From: an uncultured Xylophilus sp.
GTDB taxonomy: Bacteria > Pseudomonadota > Gammaproteobacteria > Burkholderiales > Burkholderiaceae_C
Direction of reading: 5' to 3'
NCBI GenBank assembly: GCA_913776965.1
Contig: CAJYQL010000101.1
Location: forward strand, 1-64,000
DNA: 64,000 nt
Positions within the stretch are counted from its first letter, which is position 1, and each line of letters starts with the position of its first letter. The notes beneath the pieces were generated by a model that did not search any database, was not told where the DNA came from, and was given only the letters and a program-made list of their open reading frames with translations. A program made the position numbers and the translations under genes. This document shows positions 54,329 to 63,747 of the stretch, one piece after another.

Positions 54329-56632
54329 ATGACCCGACCCACCCGTCACGCGCCTGACCGTTCCCCTTTCGCGTTCGCGCCCTTGGCAGCGTCGCGGCGG
54401 GCGGCCCGTCGTGGGCCCCAGTGGGTAGCACTGGCGTGTGCGGCCCTGTCCCTCTGCGCCGCCACGGCGGTCGCCGCCGTGCCGACCTTCGACACCGTGC
54501 GCCGCGAATTCCGCCCGTCCGACACCCGCATCCTCGACCGCGACGGTGCGCTGCTGCACCGGCTGCGGACCGACGCGGCCGCCCGCCGCGGCGACTGGAC
54601 CGGCATCGCCGACGTCTCGCCCGCACTGCGCACGGCGCTGGTGCTGTCGGAGGACCGGCGGTTCTACGAGCACAGCGGCGTGGACTGGCGGGCGGTGTCG
54701 GCCGCGGCCTGGGGCAATCTGTGGAACCGGCGCACCCGCGGCGCCTCGACCATCACGATGCAGCTCGCCGGCCTGCTCGACGAGGACCTGCAGCGCGGGG
54801 CCGGCGGCCGGGGCGTCGGGCAGAAGATCGGCCAGGCGGTGGTCGCGCAGCAGCTCGAACGCGGCTGGCGCAAGGACCAGATTCTGGAGGCCTACCTGAA
54901 TCTGGTGCCGTTCCGCGGCGAGATCGTGGGGATCGACGCACTCGCGCGCACGCTGTTCGGCAAGGCGCCGCACGGGCTCGACGCCCGCGAGGCGGCGGTC
55001 GCCGCCGCCCTGGTACGGGCGCCCAATGCCGGCGCCGTAGCGGTCACGCGGCGCGCCTGCGAGGCGCTGCGCGCGCAGGACGCCAGCACCCCCGCGGGCT
55101 GCGGCGGGCTGGACCTGTTCGTCACCGCGGCGCTGCAGCGGCGCGCCTTCGATCCGAGCGAGGGCATCGCGCCGCACCTGGCGCGGCTCGCGCTGCGCCG
55201 TGCCGGCGTGCCGGACGGGGGCACCGTCCGCACCACGCTGTCGGCGCCGCTGCAGCGCTTCGCGGTGCAGGCGCTGCAGCAGCAGTTGCGCGAGCTGCGC
55301 GGCCGGCAGGTGGAGGACGGCGCGGTCGTCGTGCTCGACAACGCGAGCGGGGACGTGCTCGCCTGGGTCGGCTCGTCGGGCGCGCTGAGCCGTGCGGCGG
55401 AGGTCGACGGCGTGCTGGCGCAGCGCCAGGCCGGCTCGACACTCAAGCCCTTCCTGTATGCCGAGGCGATCGCCGAGCGGCGGCTCACCGCGGCGTCGCT
55501 GGTGCTCGACTCGCCGGAGCAGATCGCCACCGCCGGCGGCCTGTACGTGCCGCAGAACTACGACCGGCGCTTCAAGGGCTATGTGTCGGTCCGCACCGCG
55601 CTGGCGGCCTCGCTCAACGTGCCGGCGGTGCGCACGCTGGTGATGGTGACGCCCGACGCCTTCTTCGATCAGCTGCGCACCTCCGGCCTGCCGCTGCGGG
55701 AGTCGGGCGGCTACTTCGGCTACAGCCTGGCGCTCGGCAGCGCCGAGGTGTCGCTGCTGTCGCTCGCCAACGCCTACCGCACGCTCGCGAACGGCGGCCG
55801 GGCCGGCGAGACGCGGCTGCTGGCCGATGCGCCGCCCGCGGCGCCCGCCCGGGCGGCCGTCGATCCGCGCGCGGCTTTCATCGTCGGCGACATCCTGGCC
55901 GACCCGAACGCCCGCGCCCGCACCTTCGGCACCGACAGCGTGCTCGCCACCCGGTCATGGGCGGCGGTGAAGACCGGCACCAGCAAGGACATGCGCGACA
56001 ACTGGGCGGTCGGCTGGTCGGCGCGCTACACCGTCGGTGTCTGGGTCGGCAACGCCTCGGGCGCGCCGATGCAGTCGGTGTCCGGGGTGTCGGGTGCGGC
56101 GCCGGTGTGGGCGCAGACGATGCAGTTCCTGCACCGGAGCACCCCCGGCCAGCCGCCGGCGCCGCCCGCCGGGCTGGTGCACACCGCGGTGCGCTTCGGC
56201 CCGGGGCTGGAAGCGCCGCGCGAGGAATGGTTTCTCGCCGGCACCGAGCAGCGGTTGTTCGCGGTGCCGGATGCTCCTGATTCGATAGCTGGAAGCGCAG
56301 GCGCAGCGGGCGCTGGAGGCCGAAAATCATCGGAAAACGCCGAGATGCTGCGCATCGCCGGCCCGGCCGACGGCACGATCGTGGCGCTCGACCCGGACAT
56401 CCCGCCGCGCCACCAGCGCCTGCGGTTCGAGGCGGCCGGTGCGGCAGGCGCGGCACAGTGGCGCCTCGACGGCCGGCCGCTCGGCCGCGGCGCGCGGGTC
56501 GACTGGCTGCCCTGGCCCGGCCGCCACCGTGTCGAGCTGGTCGATGCCGGCGGGACCGTGCGCGACACGGTGCGCATCGAGGTCCGCGGGGCCGGGGTGC
56601 GTGCGGCGGTGGCCCCGGCGGCGCGTCCCTAG
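54329..56632 (+). CDS. pbpC: Penicillin-binding protein 1C
   Basis: 767 residues: an N-terminal membrane anchor (about 30-51), glycosyltransferase family 51 domain with catalytic Glu108 (SEDRRFYEH) and GASTITMQLA (138-147), transpeptidase domain with S370-xx-K (GSTLKPF), S428LN and KTGTS (548-552), and C-terminal PBP1C domain. It makes peptidoglycan; E. coli PbpC sits beside yfhM (alpha-2-macroglobulin), absent here. Residues of about 648-668 are encoded by the dispersed repeat at 56272-56332. Confidence 0.94.
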   Translation: MTRPTRHAPDRSPFAFAPLAASRRAARRGPQWVALACAALSLCAATAVAAVPTFDTVRREFRPSDTRILDRDGALLHRLRTDAAARRGDWTGIADVSPALRTALVLSEDRRFYEHSGVDWRAVSAAAWGNLWNRRTRGASTITMQLAGLLDEDLQRGAGGRGVGQKIGQAVVAQQLERGWRKDQILEAYLNLVPFRGEIVGIDALARTLFGKAPHGLDAREAAVAAALVRAPNAGAVAVTRRACEALRAQDASTPAGCGGLDLFVTAALQRRAFDPSEGIAPHLARLALRRAGVPDGGTVRTTLSAPLQRFAVQALQQQLRELRGRQVEDGAVVVLDNASGDVLAWVGSSGALSRAAEVDGVLAQRQAGSTLKPFLYAEAIAERRLTAASLVLDSPEQIATAGGLYVPQNYDRRFKGYVSVRTALAASLNVPAVRTLVMVTPDAFFDQLRTSGLPLRESGGYFGYSLALGSAEVSLLSLANAYRTLANGGRAGETRLLADAPPAAPARAAVDPRAAFIVGDILADPNARARTFGTDSVLATRSWAAVKTGTSKDMRDNWAVGWSARYTVGVWVGNASGAPMQSVSGVSGAAPVWAQTMQFLHRSTPGQPPAPPAGLVHTAVRFGPGLEAPREEWFLAGTEQRLFAVPDAPDSIAGSAGAAGAGGRKSSENAEMLRIAGPADGTIVALDPDIPPRHQRLRFEAAGAAGAAQWRLDGRPLGRGARVDWLPWPGRHRVELVDAGGTVRDTVRIEVRGAGVRAAVAPAARP
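56272..56332 (+). repeat. Dispersed repeat, copy C, inside pbpC
   Basis: GCTCCTGATTCGATAGCT (56273-56290), then GCGCAGGCGCAGCGGGCGCTGGAGG. Shares the core with copy A and most of its length with copy B. It is read in frame as part of a Ser/Ala/Gly-rich linker of PBP1C between the transpeptidase and C-terminal domains. Confidence 0.75.
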
Positions 56633-56681
56633 AATCGGCGCGTCCCCGCCGCCTTCCGGTCCCCGCCTGCCGCCTTCACCG

Positions 56682-58958
56682 ATGCCGCTGTTCTCGTCCT
56701 CCCGCCGCGCGCTGCTGGTGCTGGCCGCCGTGCCCACGCTGGCCATCGGGGCGCTGTTCGCCGCCATCGCCTACGAAAGCCGGCTCGACGTGACCCGCCA
56801 GGTGCTACAGGCCGACACCAACCTGGCGAACACGGTCGAAGAGAACATCAGCCGGACGCTCGATTTCTACAACCGCTCCCTGGTCGGACTGGTCGCCGAA
56901 CTCAACGATCCTGCGACGATGCGGCTGCCCGCCTCGGTGCGCCAGCGCATCCTGTTCGACAAGGCGATCGCAGTCCCGGGGATGGCAACGATGGTGGTGA
57001 TCGGGCCCGACGGCGCGGTCCGGTTCACCTCCGACTCTGCATCGGCTCCTGCGAATGTCCAGGCCGGCGACCGCGACTATTTCATTCGGCACCGCCAGCA
57101 TGCCGACCTGGGGTTGGAGATCAGCCAGCCGGTGGTGTCGCGTCTCGACGGCCGCACGGTGGTGGTGCTGTCGCGGCGCGTCACCCGGCCCGACGGCAGT
57201 TTCGGCGGCGTGGCGGTCGTGGCGCTAGAGGCGCAGTATTTCAACGGCCTTTTCAATGCGGTCAATCTCGGCGACCAGGGGCGGATCTCGCTGCTGCGCG
57301 ACGACGGGATTTTGCTGGCCCGCTATCCGATGGACCAGGTCCTGATCGGCCGCTCCCTGCGGGAGACGGCCGTCTTCCAGCGCTACCAGCGGGGCGAGCA
57401 GCGGTTCCTGGAGCGGTCCGGCATCGACGGGGTCCCACTGATCTACCTGCTTAAGCCGGTAGAGGGCTATCCGCTGCTCATCTCCGTGGGCCAGTCGGCG
57501 GACATGGTCTATGCCGAATGGCGCAGCCGTACCGTCACCCTGGGGCTGGTGACGCTGGGGCTGATGGGCACCTGTCTGGGACTCGCCTGGCTGCTGCTGC
57601 GCGAACTCGACGGACGCCAGCGGGTGGCGCAGCAGCTGCGGACCGCCGAGCGCGATCTGCGCACCATCCTCGACAGCCTGCCGTCGATGGTCGCGTATTG
57701 GGACCGCAGCCTGCGCATCCGCTTCGCCAACAGTCGGTACATGGAGACCTTCGCCGGCGGCGTGGACGAATCCACGGTCACGCCCGACGGGCTGCGGCGC
57801 GGGCAGCGGCTGTTCGGGGCCAACGCGCTGTATTTCGAGCGCGCGCTCGGCGGCGAGCGCCAGTTGTTCGAGACGCCGGTGTCCGACAGCGCCGGCCAGC
57901 GCCGGTACATGCTGGTCAGTTTCGTGCCGGACATGGAAGGCGACGAGGTGGCGGGCGTGTTCGTGCAGGCGACCGACATCACCGACCGCAAGGCCGCGGA
58001 GGACCGGCTGCTGGAGGAGAAGGAGCGCATCCGCGTGACGCTGGCCTCGATCGGCGACGCGGTCATCAGTACCGATGCCGAGGGCCGCGTCACCTACCTG
58101 AACCCGGCGGCCGAACAGATCAGCGGCTGGCCGCCGGCCGAGGCGGTCGGCCGGCCGGTGGTCGAGGTGCTGCCCTTGCACGACGGCGACGATCCGGACC
58201 GCATCCGCGACCCGGTGGCCGAAGCCCTGCGCGAGCAGCGTATCGTGGCCCAGGGCAGCACGTCCCGCCTGGTCAACCGGCAGCAGGAGCGCTACGACAT
58301 CGAGGACACCGCCGCGCCGATCCAGGACCGCCACGGCGCGACGGTCGGCGCGGTGATGGTGCTGCGCGACGTCACGCAGGCGCGTGCGATGGCGCTGCGT
58401 ATGGCCCATCTGGCGCAATACGACGTGCTGACCGGCCTGCCTAACCGGGTGCTGCTGCTCGACCGGGCGCACCAGGCGATTGCCCGCGGCAGGCGCGAAG
58501 GCACCGGTTTCGCGCTGATGTACCTGGACCTCGACGGCTTCAAGCACATCAACGATTCGCTCGGCCACGACGCGGGCGACGCGGTGCTGGTGCAGTTCGC
58601 GCACCGCCTGTCGGCGGCGCTGCGCCAGTCCGACACGCTCAGCCGGCAGGGCGGCGACGAGTTCATCGTGCTCGCGCCGATGGTGCCCGACGTCGAGTCC
58701 GCCCAGGCACTGGCGGCCAAGCTGGTGGCGCTGGCCAGCCACCCGTTCGAGGTCGACGGCCGCTCGTTGCGGGTGACCACCAGCCTGGGCGTGGCGCTGT
58801 TCCCCGAGGACGGGGACACCTACGACCTGCTGGCCCGCCATGCCGACGCCGCGATGTACAGCGCCAAGCGTGCCGGCAAGAACCAGCTGCGCTTCTACAC
58901 CGGCGACATCGGCCGCCAGGCCGACAGCCGGTTCGCACGCGACCACCTGCCGCCCTGA
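56682..58958 (+). CDS. Membrane diguanylate cyclase with dCACHE and PAS domains
   Basis: 758 residues: membrane helix (about 10-30), periplasmic dCACHE sensor (35-280), membrane helix (about 285-305), two PAS domains (about 325-445 and 455-580) and a GGDEF domain. It has an intact signature RQGGDEFIVL near residue 656 and an RxxD inhibitory site (RQSD) five residues before GGDEF, so active cyclic-di-GMP synthesis with product inhibition is expected. No EAL domain. The start (MPLFSSSRR, 56682) is 49 bp after pbpC. Confidence 0.92.
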   Translation: MPLFSSSRRALLVLAAVPTLAIGALFAAIAYESRLDVTRQVLQADTNLANTVEENISRTLDFYNRSLVGLVAELNDPATMRLPASVRQRILFDKAIAVPGMATMVVIGPDGAVRFTSDSASAPANVQAGDRDYFIRHRQHADLGLEISQPVVSRLDGRTVVVLSRRVTRPDGSFGGVAVVALEAQYFNGLFNAVNLGDQGRISLLRDDGILLARYPMDQVLIGRSLRETAVFQRYQRGEQRFLERSGIDGVPLIYLLKPVEGYPLLISVGQSADMVYAEWRSRTVTLGLVTLGLMGTCLGLAWLLLRELDGRQRVAQQLRTAERDLRTILDSLPSMVAYWDRSLRIRFANSRYMETFAGGVDESTVTPDGLRRGQRLFGANALYFERALGGERQLFETPVSDSAGQRRYMLVSFVPDMEGDEVAGVFVQATDITDRKAAEDRLLEEKERIRVTLASIGDAVISTDAEGRVTYLNPAAEQISGWPPAEAVGRPVVEVLPLHDGDDPDRIRDPVAEALREQRIVAQGSTSRLVNRQQERYDIEDTAAPIQDRHGATVGAVMVLRDVTQARAMALRMAHLAQYDVLTGLPNRVLLLDRAHQAIARGRREGTGFALMYLDLDGFKHINDSLGHDAGDAVLVQFAHRLSAALRQSDTLSRQGGDEFIVLAPMVPDVESAQALAAKLVALASHPFEVDGRSLRVTTSLGVALFPEDGDTYDLLARHADAAMYSAKRAGKNQLRFYTGDIGRQADSRFARDHLPP

Positions 58959-58999
58959 GCGGGCGGTGCAACGCCATCAGGTTGCGGCTGCACCCGCGC

Positions 59000-59833
59000 T
59001 CAGCCGGGAAACAGCATGCTCGGCGGTGCCGCGGTGTCCTCGCCGCCGGGCTGCGTGGGCCACAGCCGCGCGATGTACCGGCGGCCGGTTACGCCGTTCG
59101 AGGCATCCGAGCACAGCCACAGGATGCCGCGCCGCATGACCGAAGCCGGCAGCAGCTGACCGTCGGCGCCCTTGCGATCGACGCCGGGCGGCAGCAGGTC
59201 GGTGTCGGCAGCACCCCCGGGCAGGAAGACGTTGACGTCCACGCCGGTGCCGGCCAGGTCTGCCGCCCAGATGCGTGACGCCGCTTCCAGCCCGGCCTTC
59301 GACGGGCCGTAGGGCGCGTAGCCGCGCCGCACCATCGTCTGGTCGCTGGTCGAGATATTGACCACCTTCCCGAACCCGCGCGCGACCATGCCAGGCACGG
59401 CTGCCCGTGCCATGTAGAACGCCCCGTCGAGGTTGGTGGCGACGATGCTGTGCCATGCCTGCGGGTCCGTCTCCCAAAAGCGGGTCGGCTCGGTGTTGAA
59501 GCGCTCGCTGACCAGCCGCATGCCGCGGCCCGCGTTGTTGACCAGCACGTCGAGCCGGCCGAAGCGCGACACGACGTCCGCCACCAGCGTGGCGCACGCT
59601 TCCGGCCGGGTGACATCGGCCGTCGCAGTCCACAGCCGGTCCGCCGCCCCTAGCGCTGCCGCTTCATCGGCCAGGGCATCTGCCGCCGGGGAGGCGGTGG
59701 AGCCGGTCGCGGCCACGCGGGCACCGGCGGCGAGCAGCGCCAGGGCCATCTCGCGGCCGAGTCCACGCACACCGCCGGTGACCAGCACCACGCGGCCCTG
59801 CAGCGAGGTGTCCTGTGTGTCGGGCGTACCCAT
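59000..59833 (-). CDS. Short-chain dehydrogenase/reductase
   Basis: 277 residues with a full SDR active site: TGGVRGLG cofactor loop, NNAG, Ser in VNIST, and YGPSK (Tyr-xxx-Lys). It is classical, probably NAD(P)-dependent alcohol or keto reductase. It is the last gene of the Bug / ThDP / porin operon, starting 2 bp after the porin stop codon, so it probably handles the ThDP enzyme product; substrate unknown. Confidence 0.92.
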   Translation of the reverse strand: MGTPDTQDTSLQGRVVLVTGGVRGLGREMALALLAAGARVAATGSTASPAADALADEAAALGAADRLWTATADVTRPEACATLVADVVSRFGRLDVLVNNAGRGMRLVSERFNTEPTRFWETDPQAWHSIVATNLDGAFYMARAAVPGMVARGFGKVVNISTSDQTMVRRGYAPYGPSKAGLEAASRIWAADLAGTGVDVNVFLPGGAADTDLLPPGVDRKGADGQLLPASVMRRGILWLCSDASNGVTGRRYIARLWPTQPGGEDTAAPPSMLFPG

Positions 59834-59835
59834 CG

Positions 59836-60861
59836 TCAGAAGATGTGGCGGATGCCGATGCCGAAGCTGTCGCCGCGCCGCAGGGCGTTGTAGCGGTCGC
59901 TCATCAGCACGGTGTAGAGGTCGGTGCGCCTGGACAGCCGATGGTCGTAGCCCAGGCTGAAGATCTTCCGGTCCCCGTTCAACGCGCCGGACGTCTTGGC
60001 CTCGGCGTACGACACCAGCACGGCGCCGGGCGTGCCCACCGGGATGGAGGCGCCGACCTGCGCGATGCGGTCGCGGGTATTGGCCGTGGCGGCCGGTGTG
60101 GCTTCCTCCTTCACCCGCGCGTACTGGCCGAAGGCCCGCAGGAAGCCGAAGTTGTAGGCGCCACCCACCAGCGCGACCGATTCCTTGCCGCGGGTGTAGG
60201 GTGCTTCGACCTGCTGTACCGCGGCCGCGAGGACCAGCGGCCCGCCGGCGTTGTACGTGATGTTGGCGCCGGTGTTGCCGCCCTGGGCGGTCTCCTTCAT
60301 CTGGTGCTGGACCATGCCGCCCAGGCCGGCGATGCGCGGGGTTTCGTAGATGACCGAATTGCTCCAGACGCCGTCGCCGCCGGTCTTGCCGATCGGCCCG
60401 AACAGCAGCCGCAGGCTCGGCGAGAACCCGGTCGATGCGTTGAACGGATTGGTGCTGACCGCGGCAAGCCACAACGGCGTGTTGTAGCGGCCGAGGATCA
60501 GCGCACCGGCCCGCGGGCTCTTCAGCCCGACATAGGAGTTGCGCGAGAAGTAGGGGTCGGTCGCGTTGCGGCCCGGTTCGCCGGTGTCGAGTCGCAGGTG
60601 CGATTCCAGCGCGAAGAACGCCTGCAGCCCGCCGCCGAGGTCTTCGGTTCCTTTGAAGCCGAGGTAGCTGGTCGTCATCTTGCCCGAGGCGACCTGCGCG
60701 CTGCGCCCGCCGCCGGCGTCGCGGTAGGTGCCGACGCCGAGGTCCAGCACGCCGTAGATCTGGACGCTCGACTGGGCGTGCGCGCCGGCTGCTGCACAGA
60801 CGGCGAAGCCTGCCAGCAGCAGCGCGGAACGTGGACGGCAGGAGAGGCGAGAAGCTTTCAT
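59836..60861 (-). CDS. Gram-negative porin (Burkholderiales trimeric type)
   Basis: 341 residues: signal peptide (LLLAGFAVCAAAGAHAQ), then SSVQIYGVLDLGVGTYRD and FKGTEDLGGGLQAFFALE, hallmarks of Neisserial/Bordetella-type porins, ending SFGIGIRHIF with the terminal Phe needed for outer-membrane assembly. A 16-strand trimeric channel, probably for the substrate of the ThDP operon. Third gene of that operon. Confidence 0.93.
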   Translation of the reverse strand: MKASRLSCRPRSALLLAGFAVCAAAGAHAQSSVQIYGVLDLGVGTYRDAGGGRSAQVASGKMTTSYLGFKGTEDLGGGLQAFFALESHLRLDTGEPGRNATDPYFSRNSYVGLKSPRAGALILGRYNTPLWLAAVSTNPFNASTGFSPSLRLLFGPIGKTGGDGVWSNSVIYETPRIAGLGGMVQHQMKETAQGGNTGANITYNAGGPLVLAAAVQQVEAPYTRGKESVALVGGAYNFGFLRAFGQYARVKEEATPAATANTRDRIAQVGASIPVGTPGAVLVSYAEAKTSGALNGDRKIFSLGYDHRLSRRTDLYTVLMSDRYNALRRGDSFGIGIRHIF

Positions 60862-60970
60862 GGGATACCTCGTGGTGGAAGGAGCGGAGAAAGAAGGGCG
60901 CAGGAATGCCCGCCCTGCGCGTTGCGGCGCAGGTGGACGGACAGGTGGGGGTCTGGAAAGAAGGAGGCCG

Positions 60971-62734
60971 TCAGTAGCGGCACACCACATTGAGCAAGGC
61001 CTGTCGGCCTTCCGCGCGCACCGCATGCAGCGCGCGCTGCAGGGCCGCGGGCAGCGCTGCGGGGTCGTCGACCCGTTCGCCGTAGGCACCGTTCGCCTGG
61101 GCGATCATCTCGAACGCCGGGGACGGGCTGAGGTCGGCCAGCAAGGTGCAGCTGTTGCCCGCCGACGCGCCGTCCGCGTACATCGACGCAGTGGAATTGC
61201 GGACCGCCCCGTACAGCTGGTTGTTGAACACCACCACCAGCACCGGCAGCTGCTGCACGGCCGACACCCAGTGGCAGGCCGTCGGGTTGTCGAACATGTA
61301 GGCGCCGTCGCCCAGCGTGACCACGACGGTCGCATCCGGCCGCAGCCGCTTCATGCCGATGGCCGCGCCCAGGCCCCAGCCCAGGCCACCGGCCGGGCTC
61401 AGGCCGTAGAACGTGCCGGGCCGGTCGCGCGGGCAGTGCTCCAGCCGCAGCGGGTATTCGTTGACGATCACCGCGTCGGTGCCGACAGCCTCGTGGATGC
61501 AGCGGCTGATCCATTCGGGGCGGATGTGGTCCGCGTCGGCGGCCGCGGCATCGCCCTGGGACTGCCAAGTATTGCGCAGTACGTCTCGCCGCGCTGCGAG
61601 GCGGTCGCGACGTCGCATGACGGCGGGGCTGTCGTGGACCGCCTGGTCGTCCAGTGCCGTTCGCAGCGCGGCCAGCGCCGGCACCGGGTCTGCCGTGATC
61701 GCGAGGTGCGACGGAAAGCCGCGGGTCGGATAGCGGGCGAAGGCCGGGTCGGAGGCGATGTGCACCACCCGGCACCCTTCCGGCGGCGATTCGAGTGCCG
61801 GCAGCCACGGCACGTCGCAATCCAGCACGATGACCAGGTCTGCCTCCTGGAGCAGCGGCTTGACCTGGTAGCCGAAATGCATCGGGTGGCTGTGGGGCAG
61901 GCACGCGTAGCGTCCGGCCAGCGTCACCACCGGCAGGGCGAAACGCTCGGCAACATCGGCGAGCGCCTCGAACCCTTCGCGGGTGCGGCCCGAGGCCGAT
62001 GCCACCACCAGCGGCCGGTCGGCCGCTGCCACCCATGCCGCCAGCGACCCGATCGCTTCCGGATGAGGCCAGGGCGCGGCCGCGACCAATTTCGGCGCCA
62101 CCCGGGCGCGCCCGGCCGGCACCGGCTGGCTCAACACCTCGCGCGGCAATGACAGGTAGGCCGGACCGCGCGGCGACGTCATCATGACCTCCATCGCGCG
62201 GGCGACGGTGTCGGCGGTCTCGGATGCCATCCGCAACTCGAAGTCCCACTTCACGAATTCGCGCAGCATGCCGCCCTGGTCGTACATCTCCTGCGCCCAG
62301 TGGATCGGCCGGTTGCGCGAGCCGTGCAGGCCGGCCTCGGTGATCGGCGACCGGCCGGCCATGATCAGGATCGGCGCCTGGTCGCGACCGGCGTTGGCCG
62401 CCCCGTTGACCGTGTTCGCGGTGCCGACGCTGACATGCACCATCACGGCCTGGGGCCGCCCGCTCGCCAGGTAAGCGCCGTGCGCCATCGCCACGGCCGC
62501 GTTCTCGTGCGGCACCACGACCGGCGCAGGTACGCGCACGCCGATCTCGCCCGCTGCCTCGGCCAGCGAATAGGCTTCGACGATCGCCGGAAAGTCGGTG
62601 CCGGGATTGCAGAAGAAATACTCGACGCCATGGTCGAACAGGGTCTGCAGCAGCACGGTGGCGGCCAGCACATCGGGCGCCGGCGCATCGGTGGATGTCG
62701 GCACGGCGGCCGTGGGGGTGAGCGAGGAATGCAT
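60971..62734 (-). CDS. ThDP-dependent enzyme (acetolactate synthase / benzoylformate decarboxylase fold)
   Basis: 587 residues in three domains: Pyr domain with activator Glu77 in VVPHENAAVAMAHGAYLASG, central domain, and ThDP domain with GDG (475-477) to NN (504-505), a proper 27-residue GDG-X-NN motif. The fold is shared by acetolactate synthases, 2-oxoacid decarboxylases and oxalyl-CoA-like lyases; no regulatory subunit is nearby and the C-terminus lacks clear FAD-binding features, so decarboxylase or lyase is more likely than acetolactate synthase. It is the second gene of the operon; the start MHSSLTPTAAV is at 62732-62734. Confidence 0.9.
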   Translation of the reverse strand: MHSSLTPTAAVPTSTDAPAPDVLAATVLLQTLFDHGVEYFFCNPGTDFPAIVEAYSLAEAAGEIGVRVPAPVVVPHENAAVAMAHGAYLASGRPQAVMVHVSVGTANTVNGAANAGRDQAPILIMAGRSPITEAGLHGSRNRPIHWAQEMYDQGGMLREFVKWDFELRMASETADTVARAMEVMMTSPRGPAYLSLPREVLSQPVPAGRARVAPKLVAAAPWPHPEAIGSLAAWVAAADRPLVVASASGRTREGFEALADVAERFALPVVTLAGRYACLPHSHPMHFGYQVKPLLQEADLVIVLDCDVPWLPALESPPEGCRVVHIASDPAFARYPTRGFPSHLAITADPVPALAALRTALDDQAVHDSPAVMRRRDRLAARRDVLRNTWQSQGDAAAADADHIRPEWISRCIHEAVGTDAVIVNEYPLRLEHCPRDRPGTFYGLSPAGGLGWGLGAAIGMKRLRPDATVVVTLGDGAYMFDNPTACHWVSAVQQLPVLVVVFNNQLYGAVRNSTASMYADGASAGNSCTLLADLSPSPAFEMIAQANGAYGERVDDPAALPAALQRALHAVRAEGRQALLNVVCRY

Positions 62735-62763
62735 GGAGTTCCTGGGTGGCGCAGCCGTGCGGG

Positions 62764-63747
62764 CTATTTGTTGGTGATGCCGGCCGCCCGGATCACCTCG
62801 GTCAGGCGGGCGGTGTCGTTCTTCAGCAGCGTGCCGAAGGCGGCCGTGCTGCCGCCCACGACGTCGCCGCCCGCCTGCGTGATGACGTTGCGCACCACCG
62901 GGTCCTGGAGCGCCTTGTCGAATTCCGCCTGCAGCTTTTCGATGACCGGTGCGGGCGTGCCGGCCGGCGCCATGATTCCGAACCAGCCGGTCAGCGCGTA
63001 GTCGGGCAGGTTCAGCGCCTCGGCGACGGTCGGCAGGTCGGGCATCAGCGGCGAACGTTTTGCACCCGTCACCGCAAGCGCGCGCAGCCGGCCGTTCTTG
63101 ATGAACTGCTGCGCGACCGGCATGTTGACGAACCCCACCTGCAGCACGCCGCCGATGTGGTCGGTCGTGGCCTGCGCGTTGCCCTGGTAGGCCACATGGG
63201 TCAGCTGGGTCCCCGTCTTCAAAGCCAGCAGTTCGCCCGAGAGATGACCCGAACTGCCCGCGCCCGGCGTACCGAAGTTGAAGGTGTTGGGTTTGCTCTT
63301 CATGAGCGCCACCAGTTCCTTCATGTTCTTCGCAGGAACGCTGGGGTGCACGGTCACGACGTTGGTCATTTCGGCGACCTCGATCACCGGCACCAGGTCC
63401 TTCGACGGGCTGTACGACAGCGACGGATAGAGCGCCGGATTGACCGCCAGCGTGAGACCGTTGATCAGCAGCGTGTAGCCGTCGGGCGGCGCCTTGGCGA
63501 CGAAATCGGTACCGATGTTGGTGCCGGCGCCCGGCTTGTATTCGACCAGCACCGGCTGGCCGAGCGAGTCCTGCATCCGGGTCGCCAGTGCCCGCGCGAA
63601 GATGTCGGAGGTACCGCCGGGCGTGGCCGGGACGATGATCCGGACCGGTTTGGTCGGAAACGCCTGGGCGTGTGTCGCGGGGCCATAGGCGAGGCTGCCG
63701 GCCGCCAGGGCGAAGAGAGCTGCGTTCCTGAAAAATGTTCTGCGCAT
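62764..63747 (-). CDS. Tripartite tricarboxylate transporter receptor (Bug family)
   Basis: 327 residues: signal peptide (RRTFFRNAALFALAAGSLA, cleavage after ATHAQ), then Bug motifs RIIVPATPGGTSDIFARAL, VEYKPGAGTNIG, FNFGTPGAGSSGH and VAYQGNAQ. It is the first gene of the operon; 29 bp separate it from the ThDP gene. It probably binds the same carboxylate that the ThDP enzyme later acts on (inference). Start at 63745-63747; a weak ribosome site. Confidence 0.9.
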   Translation of the reverse strand: MRRTFFRNAALFALAAGSLAYGPATHAQAFPTKPVRIIVPATPGGTSDIFARALATRMQDSLGQPVLVEYKPGAGTNIGTDFVAKAPPDGYTLLINGLTLAVNPALYPSLSYSPSKDLVPVIEVAEMTNVVTVHPSVPAKNMKELVALMKSKPNTFNFGTPGAGSSGHLSGELLALKTGTQLTHVAYQGNAQATTDHIGGVLQVGFVNMPVAQQFIKNGRLRALAVTGAKRSPLMPDLPTVAEALNLPDYALTGWFGIMAPAGTPAPVIEKLQAEFDKALQDPVVRNVITQAGGDVVGGSTAAFGTLLKNDTARLTEVIRAAGITNK

